Shown here: positions 43,401 through 55,520 of the stretch, piece after piece
How the letters are laid out: each line of letters begins with the position of its first letter
Numbering within the stretch: the stretch's first letter is position 1
NCBI GenBank assembly: GCA_016987375.1
Contig: PJRA01000508.1
Span: 484,046 to 548,045 of the forward strand
From: Brachionus koreanus
Lineage: Eukaryota > Rotifera > Eurotatoria > Ploima > Brachionidae
Direction of reading: 5' to 3'
DNA: 64,000 nucleotides
Position numbers and translations under genes: made by a program
The notes under the pieces: generated by a model
Seen by the model: the letters and a program-made list of their open reading frames with translations, nothing else
Database searches by the model: none
What the model was told of the DNA's origin: nothing

Positions 43401-46400
43401 AAATTTCACGTAGGTTTTAATTAAATTTGTCATTTAAAATATATATTTAGCAGTTAATATTGAATGAAAAATGAAAATTTCTTAATTTTACTGAATTTAA
43501 AGAATAATTTTTTAATTATATTTTAAATGTTTTCAGATAGGATTGAACCATAAGACTTTTTTGGATTAATAAATTAAGATAAATAATTGGATTCATTTAG
43601 ACAAGTAGAAGTTTGAATAATTAAATTCGAAAAGTTTTGACGTTTGAAATTAGTTCTAATAATTAAGGAAAAAATTTCTTATTTAAACACTTAGGAAATA
43701 TTAGTTCCGGAAACATGATAATTTAAATTAAAATAATCTAATCTAATTAAAAATGATGCTTTGAACTGAACTACCACTATTTAGAAATTATTAATTTTAA
43801 CAATTTAGAAAATTAAATTTCGATTCGCATTAGGTTCATGGACAAGCACATCAATTATTTTGATGAAATAGTGATTGGTAAAATATGTTTTTTGGAATAT
43901 AGGGTTGATGATGGAATAATAATTAAACTTAATTAAGAAACTTTAATTGCATATTATATTTAGCTAAAGAAAATTCTAAATACTTAATTAAAAATTAAAG
44001 TTATTCTAAGAAGCGTTCGCTTGGGCTAAATTAGACTTTGTTATTGTTTGGCTTGTTACTTAACTAGAGTTTTTTAATTAAAAAAAAAAGTTATTTTTCA
44101 AGTAGTTTATTGCAATTTTTGAACATTTCTGCTCATTTTTATTATTTTTTCATTGCAACTAATTTAGTTTAATCAATATGAATGAATCAGAGCCAACGAA
44201 CAAAATTAAATTAAATTTCTATGTATATTCCGTTCAATTTATTTGTGCTTTCCCTTTCCTCTATTAAAATGCAATTATTTCAAATTAAGAAATCTTGTTC
44301 TTTCATACAAGCTCTCAACTATTTTTCTAATCTAAATTTTCTTTTAATGCAATTAATGTGATTAAAACTGAGCTATTTTTACTACCGTGTTCAGAGACTA
44401 AACACATTTTCTAAATATAACTAAGTAGTTTAGGTGGATTCAATGGAAATATTTTTTTTCTATTTTGATACAACCAATGTATTTCAATTTTAATTGCAAA
44501 ATAAAAACCAACTAGGTCCAACTGCATTCAATGAATTTAATGAGATTAGGACTGACCTGAGGATTAATAAATACCAAGACATTTAGAAAACTTGCGGAGC
44601 ACGTCGCTTTATTTTAATTGTTTTCTTATTAAACCCCTCAAAATTTATTTATTAATTAATTAATTTAAAGCTAAGGAAACAAATATGTTCAGATATATTG
44701 ATTGACAGATAATTATAATCCATATTTTTTAACGAATAAACTTAAAATTAATTATATATTTGTATTTTTTTGCCTAGTAACGTTAACAATATACAAACCA
44801 TTTTTTTTGTATTCAACTTTCATTGAATTAATTAGCTAATTAATTGAAATCGACTATATTTAATTGCAAATTGCTCATTTAAAATAGTTTATTTTTTTTA
44901 ATTAAATATAATTAATTGAAAAAGTATTTTATTTTTCGCGGTAGTTAGTTTTTGCTAAAAAAAGTTTGGTTTTAGTTTTGATTTTTGAAGCATTCATTGA
45001 GATTATTTGATGGTTATTGGTCCTTCGAATTAGTGTAATACAATCTTCGACTAGAAACTACTTCATTTGTAGTCATGCCAACAAATTTGAGCTGATTACT
45101 TTAGGTCTCGACAGCTAGTAATTGACTTTTGTAGAAGAAAAAATTCATTAAATTTCTAAATTGATTATTTTTCTTTCCTTCCGAAAGTAATAATTTTTTA
45201 TAATATTTAAATTGATTGACTTCATTTAAATACTTAGTGTTCAATGACAAGCAGTTTGAAATATAACAAAGGGTAATTAAAGTAAAAAAAACGATATATA
45301 TTCAAGCAAATGGTAAAATGGTATATATGGGTAATATTAGTAAAATCAGTTAAATTAAATTATCTTAAAATAAAAATAAAAAATAGTTCATAAGTGAGGA
45401 ATTAATTCGAATCTATTCTCAAGATAGTTTAAATCTATGCCATTATCGTTTGAATAAATTGATTTCGCATTTTTATTCTCTATTTTTAATTTATGTGAGA
45501 TTCAAATTCATTTATGTATATGTGTGTGTGATGAATAATTGGATTAAAATGTTTATAGTTTATGGAATTTTTTAATAAAAAAAATTTTAATTAAAGTTCA
45601 CAGTTTTTTTTTTTGCAAATTTATAGCTTAATTAAATTTTTGTTAATATAATGAAATTTATTAAAAAATGTCATTCAATTTTAGATTGGCGTATTTGAAT
45701 TTGAAATAAATTGGCGGTTTTGAGCATAAAGAAAATTTAATTAGTACCGACGTTTGGTAAGCTAGCTTGATTTCTCCAGAATTAAGTCTCATGTGGAACT
45801 TTATTAAAATACAAATGACTGTAATTATTCTATATTAAAGCAGCCTAAATCTTAATTAGAAAAGGCCCCATGATATCGTGCTATATTTGTCATTTTTTTA
45901 ACAGAACTTGCTTTCTAGTAACCAAGTGTAGCTATAATCTAATAATAGACTTGTTAGAGAAAAAAATAAAGCTTAAGAGATAATATTGATTTTTACAAAG
46001 CAAATATTTCATTCTTTATATTTTATGTATGTTTTAGTTTATTTTAGATGCCTTAACTATTTGATTTCTATTAAATTAATAATTTTAAATTAAAAAGTGA
46101 AAGAATGGGAAGAGGAAGAGAAAATCGATAATCAAATAAGATTCTATTTCTATAAAATTCAAAAATTAATTAATTTAATAACAAAATTAATTAAATTAAT
46201 TATTTGTATTTTATTGAAATTATTACTATAAAAAGCCCTTTATCGCTTCAAACAAAACTTAAAATAATTTTTATGATTTTTAGTGCTCTGAAATAAAAAT
46301 AAAAAATTTTGCTGCTTTGCTTAATTTTGGCTTAATATTTTTAGTTTTTTTTTTTTCAACGGGATCTAATAAATCTAATTAATAAACAGAAATATTTTAT

Positions 46401-49078
46401 ACTTGTTGTAATCAATATACTTAGGTCGAATGAATAGTTTAAGATAAAAATGGTATGAGAAGAATTCGAAATTTTTGTTTAATCGCAATCTATTTTTATC
46501 CACATATTTATATATATATTTACAAACAATGTATTTAGAAGTGATATATGCAAACTAAATGCTTTTAAAACAGTTTAAATTATCATAACTAGGATTTTTA
46601 ATTATAAAAATTAGGCAATTTAAATAAACTCTTACGAGTGCAATGCCATTTTTACAAAAAGCTTTTTGTAAATTTAAAATTATGGGACAAAATTTTAATG
46701 ATTTTAAGAATTTTTAGCAAAATAATGACTTGATATATAGTTTGACATTCACGGCCCAATTTTAATTATTTTTACTTAACACTAGAAGCACCAAGCATTT
46801 TTCATGTTTTTTTTTAATTCAAAAATATTTTAAGGAAAAACTATAAAATATTTTTAAAAGTAATATTATTTTTAAAGAAAATTTTAAAATCTACATTTTT
46901 CAAAAAAGATATATTTATTTGAAAAATTTATTCAAAAGATACGAGGATTTAAAATTATTTTTAAACTATTTTTAGTCAAATGACTTTGGTGTTTCTAGTG
47001 TTAAAGTATTGAAAAATGAAAACCTTTTTATTGTACAGATTGAATTAATATTTTTTCAATTAAGAATACTATTTTTTTTAAGAACTTTTATTTAAATTTA
47101 AATTTCTAGAATCAAGTAGATGATTTAAAATAGATAAATAAAAATATTAATCAATGTATAGATTTATTGATTTGTTTTTACCAGGCATTTATTAATATCT
47201 AATGTATTAATTGACTAAAGAGCTAACTAAGTATCGAACGCTTTTTTCTAGATAAAATCTCAACCAATAAAAAAAAATTGTGTTTCTCTAATAAATTAAA
47301 ATAGGAATAATAAGTTAATTATTTATATTCGGTCTTATTATCATAGAATTTTTATCAAAATTAATTTCATTTTACTAATAGCTATTTTGAAAATTAATGG
47401 AATATTAATTAAAATCTCGAAAATATAGCTTTTTACCTTCAGTGATTAGAGAGGTGTTTTGTCAGTACGAATTTTAACAATTAAATGCTGAATGTCAAAC
47501 AAAAAGAGAATTATTTTTATTTTGAAAATATCGGCTTACTACTCAGAATATAATCAGCAATGTATTTTGAAGTAAAAGTCGAATATAATGTATTTGTTTG
47601 GAAAAAAAAATTTTTTTAATTTTTTTCACATATTTTTTATCTTAGTGCAGCTGATAAAAAGATTAAAATTGATCTGACAAAGTACTATGATACTAAGTTA
47701 TTTTTCTCTTGTGCAAACATAGTTCAGATAAAATATTTTAAGAATAATAATGTTTGTTTCAGTAAGAAATATTCAAGCTTAAGAAATAATTTCATAAGAT
47801 AATTTTCTCAACTTAATAGCATTCGAATATGAAAAAAAATATATGTTCTTACAAACTTTCTTGACATTTTTACTTTGAACTACAAGTTCTTAGATTGCAA
47901 TTTGAAAATATCTTATTAGAAAATTTGAAGCTTAGAATAAATTTTTTTTAATTGAAAATTTTGAAAATCTTATCTGTAGAAAAATCTAGGAACAAAGCTT
48001 GATGAATTTTTGTAAATTTCTAATTCAATTCAGCAAGATAAAATTAATTATATGGATTATTATCAAAGGGTTATACTTTTAAATTTTTCAATTTATTTAA
48101 ACAATTTTAATTAAAACTCTAAAAAGCATGTTAATTGAATTTCATAGTATTGAAATTTGAAAATAAATATTTAAATAACATTTACGTTTAAAAACAAATT
48201 AAATAGGAAAAAGAGAAAAGTTTTGGCAGCTATTTCAGCTAAATTAAAACATTCGAATAGGTATTTATATTTATGAAAATTTTATACAAATTAGATGTTT
48301 AAATAATATTTTTTTCTAAAATCAAAACTAGGAATAAACGTGTTAGTTTTTATTATTTAATTGATTTGAAAATTTTAATCTACTTTTCTAAGGTTGGTTG
48401 GTATGATTCCATAAAATAAAAATTTAAGAAATAGAAATAATTTTTGAAAATTAATTTTACTTTCAAATATTTTTAAAGAACTTTTTTTTCAAGTATCTTT
48501 AAGCTGAAAGTTTTTCAATATGGTCGAATGCTTTTTTAATTTTTTTACAAAAAAAATTATCTTAACTAAATTTAATTTGAATTTAATAATTAATTTAAAT
48601 AAAAAGGACACGAACGGACAGGCATTTAGTCTGGATGCTAACATTAAATTAAGCATGTTCATTTAAAGTTTTTATATTTAAATTTCATCAATTAAGTACA
48701 GTTAGTTTTGTAAATAAAATATTTTTTTACTGCAAAATAAACTTAACATTAACATTCAAGCTAACACAATGGATCAAATTATGTCTAAATAGTCTAGTCA
48801 TGTTTGACGGGTCTTGCAGACTCTTGTTTCTTTTTTGCTCACTTAAAGGGGTTAAATAATTAAATCTTAATATAATTATCAAAATTAACATTTTAACAAA
48901 TCGAAATAAAAATGTCATTTTAAGTTGTATTTTTAGAGTTCATTACACAATTTCAATAAGAAAAAAGTGACCTCACACTAATCTATTAATTTATCATTTT
49001 AATTAGATAAAATGAAAATATTATTGAGTTTGATCTAGACAATACGAAAATAAGGCAAAAAACAAATAACGCTAAATA
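40483..49078. other. 8.6-kb gene desert upstream of the LIM-only gene
   Basis: No supportable coding sequence on either strand. It contains a (TG)n-like run near 45518-45530, a (TA)n run near 46507-46519, and the TTAA-ended element at 46776-47004. A locally less AT-rich patch lies at about 41190-41300. The position 5' of a transcriptional cofactor gene makes regulatory DNA plausible, but nothing specific is readable. Confidence 0.45.
46776..47004. mobile_element. TTAA-flanked MITE (piggyBac-like)
   Basis: Terminal inverted repeats of 19 bp with one mismatch: left ttaacactagaagcaccaa (46776-46794), right ttggtgtttctagtgttaa (46986-47004). Each outer end is TTAA, the target preferred by piggyBac-type transposases. 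The 229-bp element has an AT-rich non-coding interior, so it is non-autonomous. The superfamily is inferred from the TTAA ends and the CACTAGAA terminus. Confidence 0.7.
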
Positions 49079-50101
49079 ATGCAACCCAAAATGGACAATC
49101 AAGTAAATTCAATGCCGCAATCTCCGCATAATTCTATACCACCGCCACAATCTCCATCTGCCCAGGCGCCCACACCTCAGCAACAATCTCAAATGCCCCC
49201 TCCTTGCTTGCCCCCGCCGGGTCAGACTCCTGATCAATTTCGCCTAGCCTCACCATCACCGAACTCAATGAACCAAAATTTCTACCCACAAAATTATCAG
49301 GAGCAAACTACACAGCCGCCATCTCAACAAATGCCACTCAATCCTATCAACAATTTTAACTCTCAATATTCCAAACAGCAGCCAAACTACAATACACCGC
49401 GTGCTTGTGCCGGATGCAACAATCCGATCCGCGACCGCCACCTACTTGAATGTTTGAATCTCTACTGGCATATACAGTGTCTTAAGTGCCAGGCTTGTAA
49501 TTGTATACTTAGTGATCTAGGAGAGAAATGTTTTACTAGAGACAGAATGATACTGTGTCGTGATGACTACTTTAAAATTTATGGCAGTCAGTGCATAAGT
49601 GGTAAATGTGAATCGTGTACCAAACCTATACATGCCAATGAACAAGTAATGAGGGTAATGAGCAATCGTGTTTATCATGTGGATTGCTTTTCGTGTCAAA
49701 CATGTCGGGTTCGACTAAAACCAGGCGATAAATTTTGTTACCATAATAATAGAATTTTTTGCGAGAAAGATAATCCAATTTCAATGATGAACCAAAATCA
49801 AATTGGACCTGGCATGCTTAATCCAGGCATGAACACTTCACCACCGACAGGCTCCAAACGCTCTAATGGTTCTAGCAGCAAACGCTCCAAATCTAGCAAC
49901 AAAAATGCTCTTGCTCAACAGCAGCAGATGATGCACCAGCAGCAAATGATGAATCAACAGCATCAACAATTTAATATGCAACAACAGCAGCATATGATGA
50001 ACCAGCAGCAACAAATACAGCAACAGCAGCAGCACATGATGTATCAAGAACACGAAAAATTGCAGCAACAAATTATGCAGCAACAACAAATCATAAACTA
50101 G
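49079..50101 (+). CDS. LMO4: LIM-only transcriptional cofactor, LMO4-like
   Basis: Nuclear adaptor of the LMO family; LIM pairs bridge LDB1/CLIM and DNA-binding factors. Single exon, 340 aa. LIM1 spans about residues 110-163 (CAGCNNPIRDRHLL .. YWHIQCLKCQAC .. MILCRDDYFKIYG) and LIM2 about 177-231 (CESCTKPIHANEQVMR .. VYHVDCFSCQTC .. FCEKDNP). The motifs CAGC..I.DR.LL, YWH..CLKC, ILCR.DY and LKPGDKF.Y.....FCE point to LMO4 rather than LMO1-3. Unlike the compact vertebrate protein (165 aa), it carries a P/Q-rich N-terminal arm of about 100 residues and a C-terminal arm of about 105 residues with a basic S/K/R cluster (GSKRSNGSSSKRSKSSNKN) and a Q/M-rich tail made largely of CAA/CAG repeats. The G+C level is much higher than in neighbouring DNA. 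Confidence 0.9.
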   Translation: MQPKMDNQVNSMPQSPHNSIPPPQSPSAQAPTPQQQSQMPPPCLPPPGQTPDQFRLASPSPNSMNQNFYPQNYQEQTTQPPSQQMPLNPINNFNSQYSKQQPNYNTPRACAGCNNPIRDRHLLECLNLYWHIQCLKCQACNCILSDLGEKCFTRDRMILCRDDYFKIYGSQCISGKCESCTKPIHANEQVMRVMSNRVYHVDCFSCQTCRVRLKPGDKFCYHNNRIFCEKDNPISMMNQNQIGPGMLNPGMNTSPPTGSKRSNGSSSKRSKSSNKNALAQQQQMMHQQQMMNQQHQQFNMQQQQHMMNQQQQIQQQQQHMMYQEHEKLQQQIMQQQQIIN

Positions 50102-53100
50102 CTAAGCTTATAAGCAAAAATAATATCACATTTGACGGCAGAGAATTATTATTTATTTATTTTATTTATTTAATTAAAAGTTAGAGATCGAGGTTCAGTG
50201 CGAGTCGGCGCATAAAACGAGTAAAGCTTCAAGATTGCTGAGTAGAACAAGGAGTTTTGTATTTGATTTTTTTATTTGAAATATTTTTTTTTCTTGTCAA
50301 TTTATAAAATAATTGCAATTGTTAGAGATTTTTATTCTATTTCGAATATTAAAAAATTGTTTACAATTTATAAATACCTTTTTTATTATGTAAAAATAAA
50401 ATGCTTTTCAGTCTTATCAATTTATTAACAAAAATATTTTATTTACAAATGAATAAAAATTTCAAAAAAAAATTATTTATCATACTAGAAGCCCATATTA
50501 CCCCTTTTTATTTTATTAATTGGCTATAATCCATTATAACCTTAAAAAAATTGTTAAAAAAATATTATTAAATAATGTCTACCAATTTGGTTGTCAATTA
50601 TGCTAATTTAAGCTTAAAACAGTAACTAAGAAATTGAAAAATAAAGAATCTTGTTGAAAAATTTATCCATAGACGTCAAGATAGTTATTTTAATAAAAAC
50701 AAAATTGATTTTATTTTGTTTTCTAACTTTTTCGAAACGACTTAATATCTTGAAAATTTAAATTAGGTGGTCTTTTTTTCTTTGTTAGAAAAATGATGAC
50801 GCTTAATATCTTCAAAATAGTAAGAAAAAAATCCACGTCTAGTTAAATAGATTTAATAATTATATTTTTAAATTACGCGTTCTGAAAAATTGAAATTATT
50901 TCTTATAATTTTAATTATCAATTAAACTCGGAAAAGTCAAGTTATAATTAATGAAAAAAAAAACAACACAATGTACTTATTTTTAATTAAAAATATTTTC
51001 TAAAAATTGCTCACAGTCAAAAAATGTGGGTAGCAAAATTAAATTTTTATTCTTTAATTTGAATTTGAGGCTGAAATAAAATTATTTTGCATTTGATATT
51101 TGCAGAATATTTGAAAATTTTGTTTTTCTTCAGTCATAAACAATCTTGTTAAATAAAAATATGATTTAAACATGATATAAAGCATTTTAAATTTAGGGTA
51201 TATTTTCTAGTTGTAGATAATTTTCTTTTTTATTATTAAAATATTTTTTGAAAAGATAATCATTTTTAGCAAAATGATAATTAATTTAGAAAAAATAAAA
51301 AATCAATTAAGACTCATCAAACGTAATTTCAAAGCATACATCATCTTATTACTCGAAAAACACTTGTAAAATAGCTTTTGTCCATTGAAGTCAACAGATA
51401 CTTCTTCAACTAACTCAGCATCTTTTCTGTTTCATCGGCATGATTATTCCAAGGGTTTTTGTACATTAAGCAAAAGAAGTTGAAGAGTTAAAACGGAAAC
51501 ATATATATTTTATTCAATTTCAAATTTTATTTATATGTTTTTAGGTAAATCAATATATTAATTAGAAACCAATAAAAAGTTTTCATTAAGTTTAATTTTT
51601 CACAGTTATCAAAATTTAACACATAAAAGATTTTTTGAAAAAAATATTTATCTACTAAATAAAGTCAAAATTTAGTTCGAAAAAATATTTTTCTGTTAAT
51701 TAAATTAGCTATTTTCTAAAAATAAAATTATCTACAAAAAAGACAATTATCTACTAACGAAAAATTATGCCTTTAAATTTATTTAGAATTTATTTTAATT
51801 TTTATAAATCATCTTTTCATATTTTTATAATCAATAAAAATATCGTTAAAAGGATATTATAATAGTAAAAAAAGAATAAATGATATTAAAAGATATAAAA
51901 AAGAGCTTAACAGAGACTTAAATCCGTCAAAGATTTTTATTTATTCTAGAGTTAGAAGACAAATTATAGCTAATTTTGAACTTCTTGAGATAAAGGTTAT
52001 AAAAATGTGTGGCTCTTTTATTTAAAAGTTTGCTTTTGACCTTTTAAATGGTACAAAAATTTATTTTTGGCAAAGAAGGCTTTTAAAGGTCAAAACCAAA
52101 GTTTAAAATTAAAGAGATATACTTTTGTCTTATCTTATCTCTGTAAATTTTTTATTATGGTCAATATTTCTACATTATAATCGAAATGGACTCATTATTT
52201 TACAATTTTTAAAGCGGTTGGAAAATATTTAAGTCTCAGAACTATTAGAAGGTAGATTAACCATTTAATTATTATTTAAGTTTCTTAAATTATACTTTCA
52301 ATCTTAAAATTTCAAAAAGTTTAAAAAGAAAAATAAGGTTCCATTATTTACCAGAAGGTATATTAGTTACCGTTTACAATTTACCAGGCTTTTGGGAAAA
52401 AACGTTCAACAGAATTCCAAGACCTTAAGATTATGTTTCAGATACTTTCAAAGACAAGTTATAAGCGATGCTGGTGACAGAGTTATTTTTGGAATGGTGA
52501 GATGTGTAAAGAACTAGAACTATATGTCAACGTATTCCATCCACTTTCTTCTTAAATCAACCCTAATTAACACAAAATTTAATAAATAAAATTATTTTCG
52601 AAAATCTAATTTGAATTAATAAAAATTCTAGATATTTAAATTTTTTTAAACACAAATAACATCCTGAGCTCAACTACTATTAATTATGCTTTAAATGCGC
52701 TTTACTAATTTAATCTATTATCAAGTAAAAGCTTTTTAATCCAGACTTGTATAAAAGTCAGATCAAAAAGTTTAAGTTGAGACCTGGACTTTTAAAGCTT
52801 TAATTTTAAAAGTCATGACTTTGACTAGTTAAAAAAATCTAAAAAGTTCAAGTCTTGACTTGCAGTTTACTTGTAATGATTTTTTTATAAAGTTGTTGTG
52901 ATTTTTATTATGTAAAAATTTATATTCAAAGGCAAAAACTTGATTGTAAATTAAACTGGATCTAAAAATTATTTAATTATTAAAAATATACGTAAGAAAT
53001 ATCAATTCAGTCTAATAAAATTTTAAATAACTCAGAGAAAAAAGTCATTACAAGTTATCTACCAGATGTGACTTGTACTTTTTAAATTTTTTCTAACAAG

Positions 53101-54008
53101 TCAAAGTCATGTTAACGATTTGAAGTGACAAAGTAATGTAAAGCATATACATTTGGTAGTGTTTAGTACTATGCCAAAATTTGATTTTTATGAGAGTAAC
53201 TAAATTACCGAGGTTAAATCCAATTTTTCATTTTTTTGTTTTTTCTTCGCAATTTCAAGCATCTTGTGCATGAACTTTTCAAAAAGATTCTGATGCCCAT
53301 AATTAAAATAACCCAAATTTATCAGAATTATGGCAATATTTAATTTTATTCACAAAAAACGGGAATAACTATTCAAAACAAACTAGTCTCAAATTAATAT
53401 AGGGGTTGATAGTAGCCATATTAAATTAAAAATAATTCTTATAATTGACGGCAAAATTTTGAATTTATTTAATTTTTGTCACATTTATAAGAACAGGCCC
53501 AATCTTAGATACACCTTATTTTTCATAAATTAGCTTATGAATCTTGTCGTTTCTCATCGTTTTAATAAAATAATCAAATTATTTAAGTCAGGATCTAATG
53601 AATTTTTCTAAAGAAATGAATATCAAAATTGCTGAAAATTAAAATAAAAAAATAATTTTTTTTTTGATATTTTTTAATATCTGTGATCAAGGGCTAATGG
53701 TTAACATTTTTCTCTAATATTATGGGGTGGGAGATCTTATTTAAAGGAATTTACAGTAATTTTCTTATTATAACTTATAAGAATAAAAATATCTTTTTTC
53801 TGATTCAAATCAAAAATTGACACATAAGCTTAAGAAAATTTTTAGAAAAAAATATGGTTCCTCTTTATTAAAAGAAATAGAAAGAATCCATCTGTCGTCA
53901 ACAATTTTAAAATCAAATTTAACTTAAAGATGACGAGGCATAGGACTGTTCAACTGCATATTTAAGTAATTGAAAATATCCATGATATAGTTAAAATTTG
54001 CAAAAAAA
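50102..54008. other. intergenic, AT-rich, with a foldback near 53 kb
   Basis: No supported genes. An (ATTT)-type simple repeat lies near 50147-50172, probably in the 3' UTR of the LIM-only gene. The foldback at 52814-53111 is listed separately. Confidence 0.5.
52814..53111. mobile_element. imperfect foldback element
   Basis: The arm at about 52814-52887 (catgactttgactagtt .. acttgtaatgat) is repeated inverted at about 53039-53111 (complement catgactttgacttgtt .. acttgtaatgac). Identity is about 80 percent over 65-70 bp, around a 150-bp AT-rich spacer. Non-coding. MITE-like; no clear target duplication was read. Confidence 0.6.
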
Positions 54009-54704
54009 ATGATTAGTAAAAGTCTTATTTTTTTATTGACTGCTATCACTTTTTCTTCGTCTCAATCAATTGGATCAGGTTATAGTTTTGATGAAGAACT
54101 CGATGAGCCACTAAGATACATTGTTACTCATGAGGCATATTTGGATTTTGAAGTCAAAGGCAATTCAAGTTCTGGAAACGAAAAACTTGGAAGAGTCACA
54201 ATCGCTTTATTCGGAGATGTTTGCCCCATGACCGTAACCAATTTTGCTCAAATATGCAAGGGATTTAAGCGAAAAGGAAAAAAATATTCTTATGTTGGTT
54301 CGACAATTCACAGAGTAGTCAGAGATTTCGTTATTCAAGGGGGCGATATAGTCAAATATGATGGAACCGGAAGTCTTAGCATTTATGGTGAAAAGTTTGA
54401 CGATGAGAATTTTTTTCTAAGTCATCGATCAGCTGGATGGGTATCAATGGCCAACTATGGTCAAGATACCAATGGATCTCAGTTTTTTATAACCCTTGTA
54501 CCTGCAAGATGGCTTGATGGACATCATGTTGTTTTCGGAAAAGTGATAAGTGGAATGAACATAATTAAAGAAATTGGAGAGATGGAAACTTATAAAGGAA
54601 CTTCTGTCCCAAAACGACAAATAGAAATTGTCAGGTCTGGAATCAATGATATAAATAAATATGAGCTCACTGATGAACAGTTAAATTCTCAAGGAGATTT
54701 ATAA
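54009..54704 (+). CDS. secreted/ER cyclophilin (peptidyl-prolyl isomerase)
   Basis: Single exon, 231 aa. An N-terminal signal peptide (MISKSLIFLLTAITFSSSQS) is followed by a short acidic linker and a full cyclophilin domain from about residue 40 to 210. Catalytic and cyclosporin-contact residues are intact by motif: HRVVRDFVIQGGD gives R102, F107 and Q110; NGSQFFIT gives Q158 and F160; RWLDGHHVVFG gives W168, L169 and H173. It resembles cyclophilin B and the fly ninaA group (SYVGSTIHRVV, GDIVKYDGTGSLSIYG), but the C-terminus lacks the ninaA membrane anchor and has no clear KDEL-type signal (ends NSQGDL). Likely folds proteins in the ER or is secreted. The paralogue within the cyclophilin family is not fixed. 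Confidence 0.9.
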   Translation: MISKSLIFLLTAITFSSSQSIGSGYSFDEELDEPLRYIVTHEAYLDFEVKGNSSSGNEKLGRVTIALFGDVCPMTVTNFAQICKGFKRKGKKYSYVGSTIHRVVRDFVIQGGDIVKYDGTGSLSIYGEKFDDENFFLSHRSAGWVSMANYGQDTNGSQFFITLVPARWLDGHHVVFGKVISGMNIIKEIGEMETYKGTSVPKRQIEIVRSGINDINKYELTDEQLNSQGDL

Positions 54705-54828
54705 ATCTTTTTTTATGTTTATGATTTAGGAAATTAAAAATAAAAATTAATTAAATTTAAATGAATTTTTTTCAAAAAATAAAAATTAGCTGACTATTTG
54801 AATTTTGCCCGGTTTTAATTAAAAATAC

Positions 54829-54880
54829 TAGCAACGAATGGTTTCGATCCATCGACCTCTTAGTTATGATCCCAGCATAC
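54829..54880 (-). pseudogene. 3' fragment of initiator tRNA-Met
   Basis: On the minus strand, from about 54880 to 54829, the sequence contains tgctgggatcataacta (anticodon arm with CAT), agaggtcg (variable loop), atggatcgaaaccat (T arm with the initiator-type GATCGAAAC loop), tcgttgct (acceptor 3' strand) and a discriminator A. A T run, usable as a Pol III terminator, follows. The 5' acceptor strand and D arm are not recognisable upstream, and the anticodon stem has a mismatch. Hence a truncated, non-functional copy. Confidence 0.7.
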
Positions 54881-55134
54881 TTCTAAATTTAAAAGTTCAA
54901 GAAAAAAAAAACAAGAAATTAGAATAATTTAAATAAAAATTTTTAACGATTATTAAGAAATTTTTTTTTCAAAACAAGCAAGGTTAAGCAATAATCAATT
55001 ATCACACATAATTCTGCACCTTTAATTAGACTTTGGCAAATACATCAAATTAACTTAAGAATCAAATTTTTTATATAAAATAAATGTAATTTTTTAATCT
55101 CTTTTAAATCTTTTAATCTTAAATCTGTGTTTCG

Positions 55135-55520
55135 CAGAAAATATATTGACGGAATAACGGCAGAAATGCTGAAAGTTGATGGTAGGAGCACAAAAGGGAT
55201 TACTACACGATCTCTTCAGCTAAATATGGCGGTAAGAAATTATACCATTGGACTGGTCAAAAGGTCTGATAGTCAAGCTCCCTAAGAAAGGTAACGAAAT
55301 GATCTGTGACAATTGGGGAGGAATAACACTGCTATCAATAGCAAACATGGCGATTTGTGGTATTATTTTAGAGGAGGATTTAGACGAGGAAGAGAATGCA
55401 TTGACCAGGTAATGCAGATAACCAGAGTGGAATAACCCCCTTTATCTTAACTTCATTGACTTCAAGAAAGCGTTTGATAGCATAAGATGAAATGTTGGCT
55501 GAATGGTGGCTTGATCACGG
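55135..55520 (+). mobile_element. decayed non-LTR retrotransposon RT fragment
   Basis: Broken frames read through the reverse-transcriptase domain in order: GITAEMLKVDG, IVKLPKKGNEMICDNWGGIT, LLSIANMAICGII, GFRRGRECIDQVMQI and LYLNFIDFKKAFDS. These match blocks around RT motifs 0-3 of LINE elements. Stops and frameshifts show it is dead; the YxDD block is absent. It covers the RT part that is missing from the fragment at 24.1-24.9 kb, so both could come from the same family, but this is not proved. The segment is less AT-rich than its flanks. Confidence 0.75.

Noticed and set aside
49838..50089. Minus-strand L/H-rich frame opposite the LMO4 tail
   Set aside because: Produced by the CAA/CAG repeats of the real gene read in reverse.
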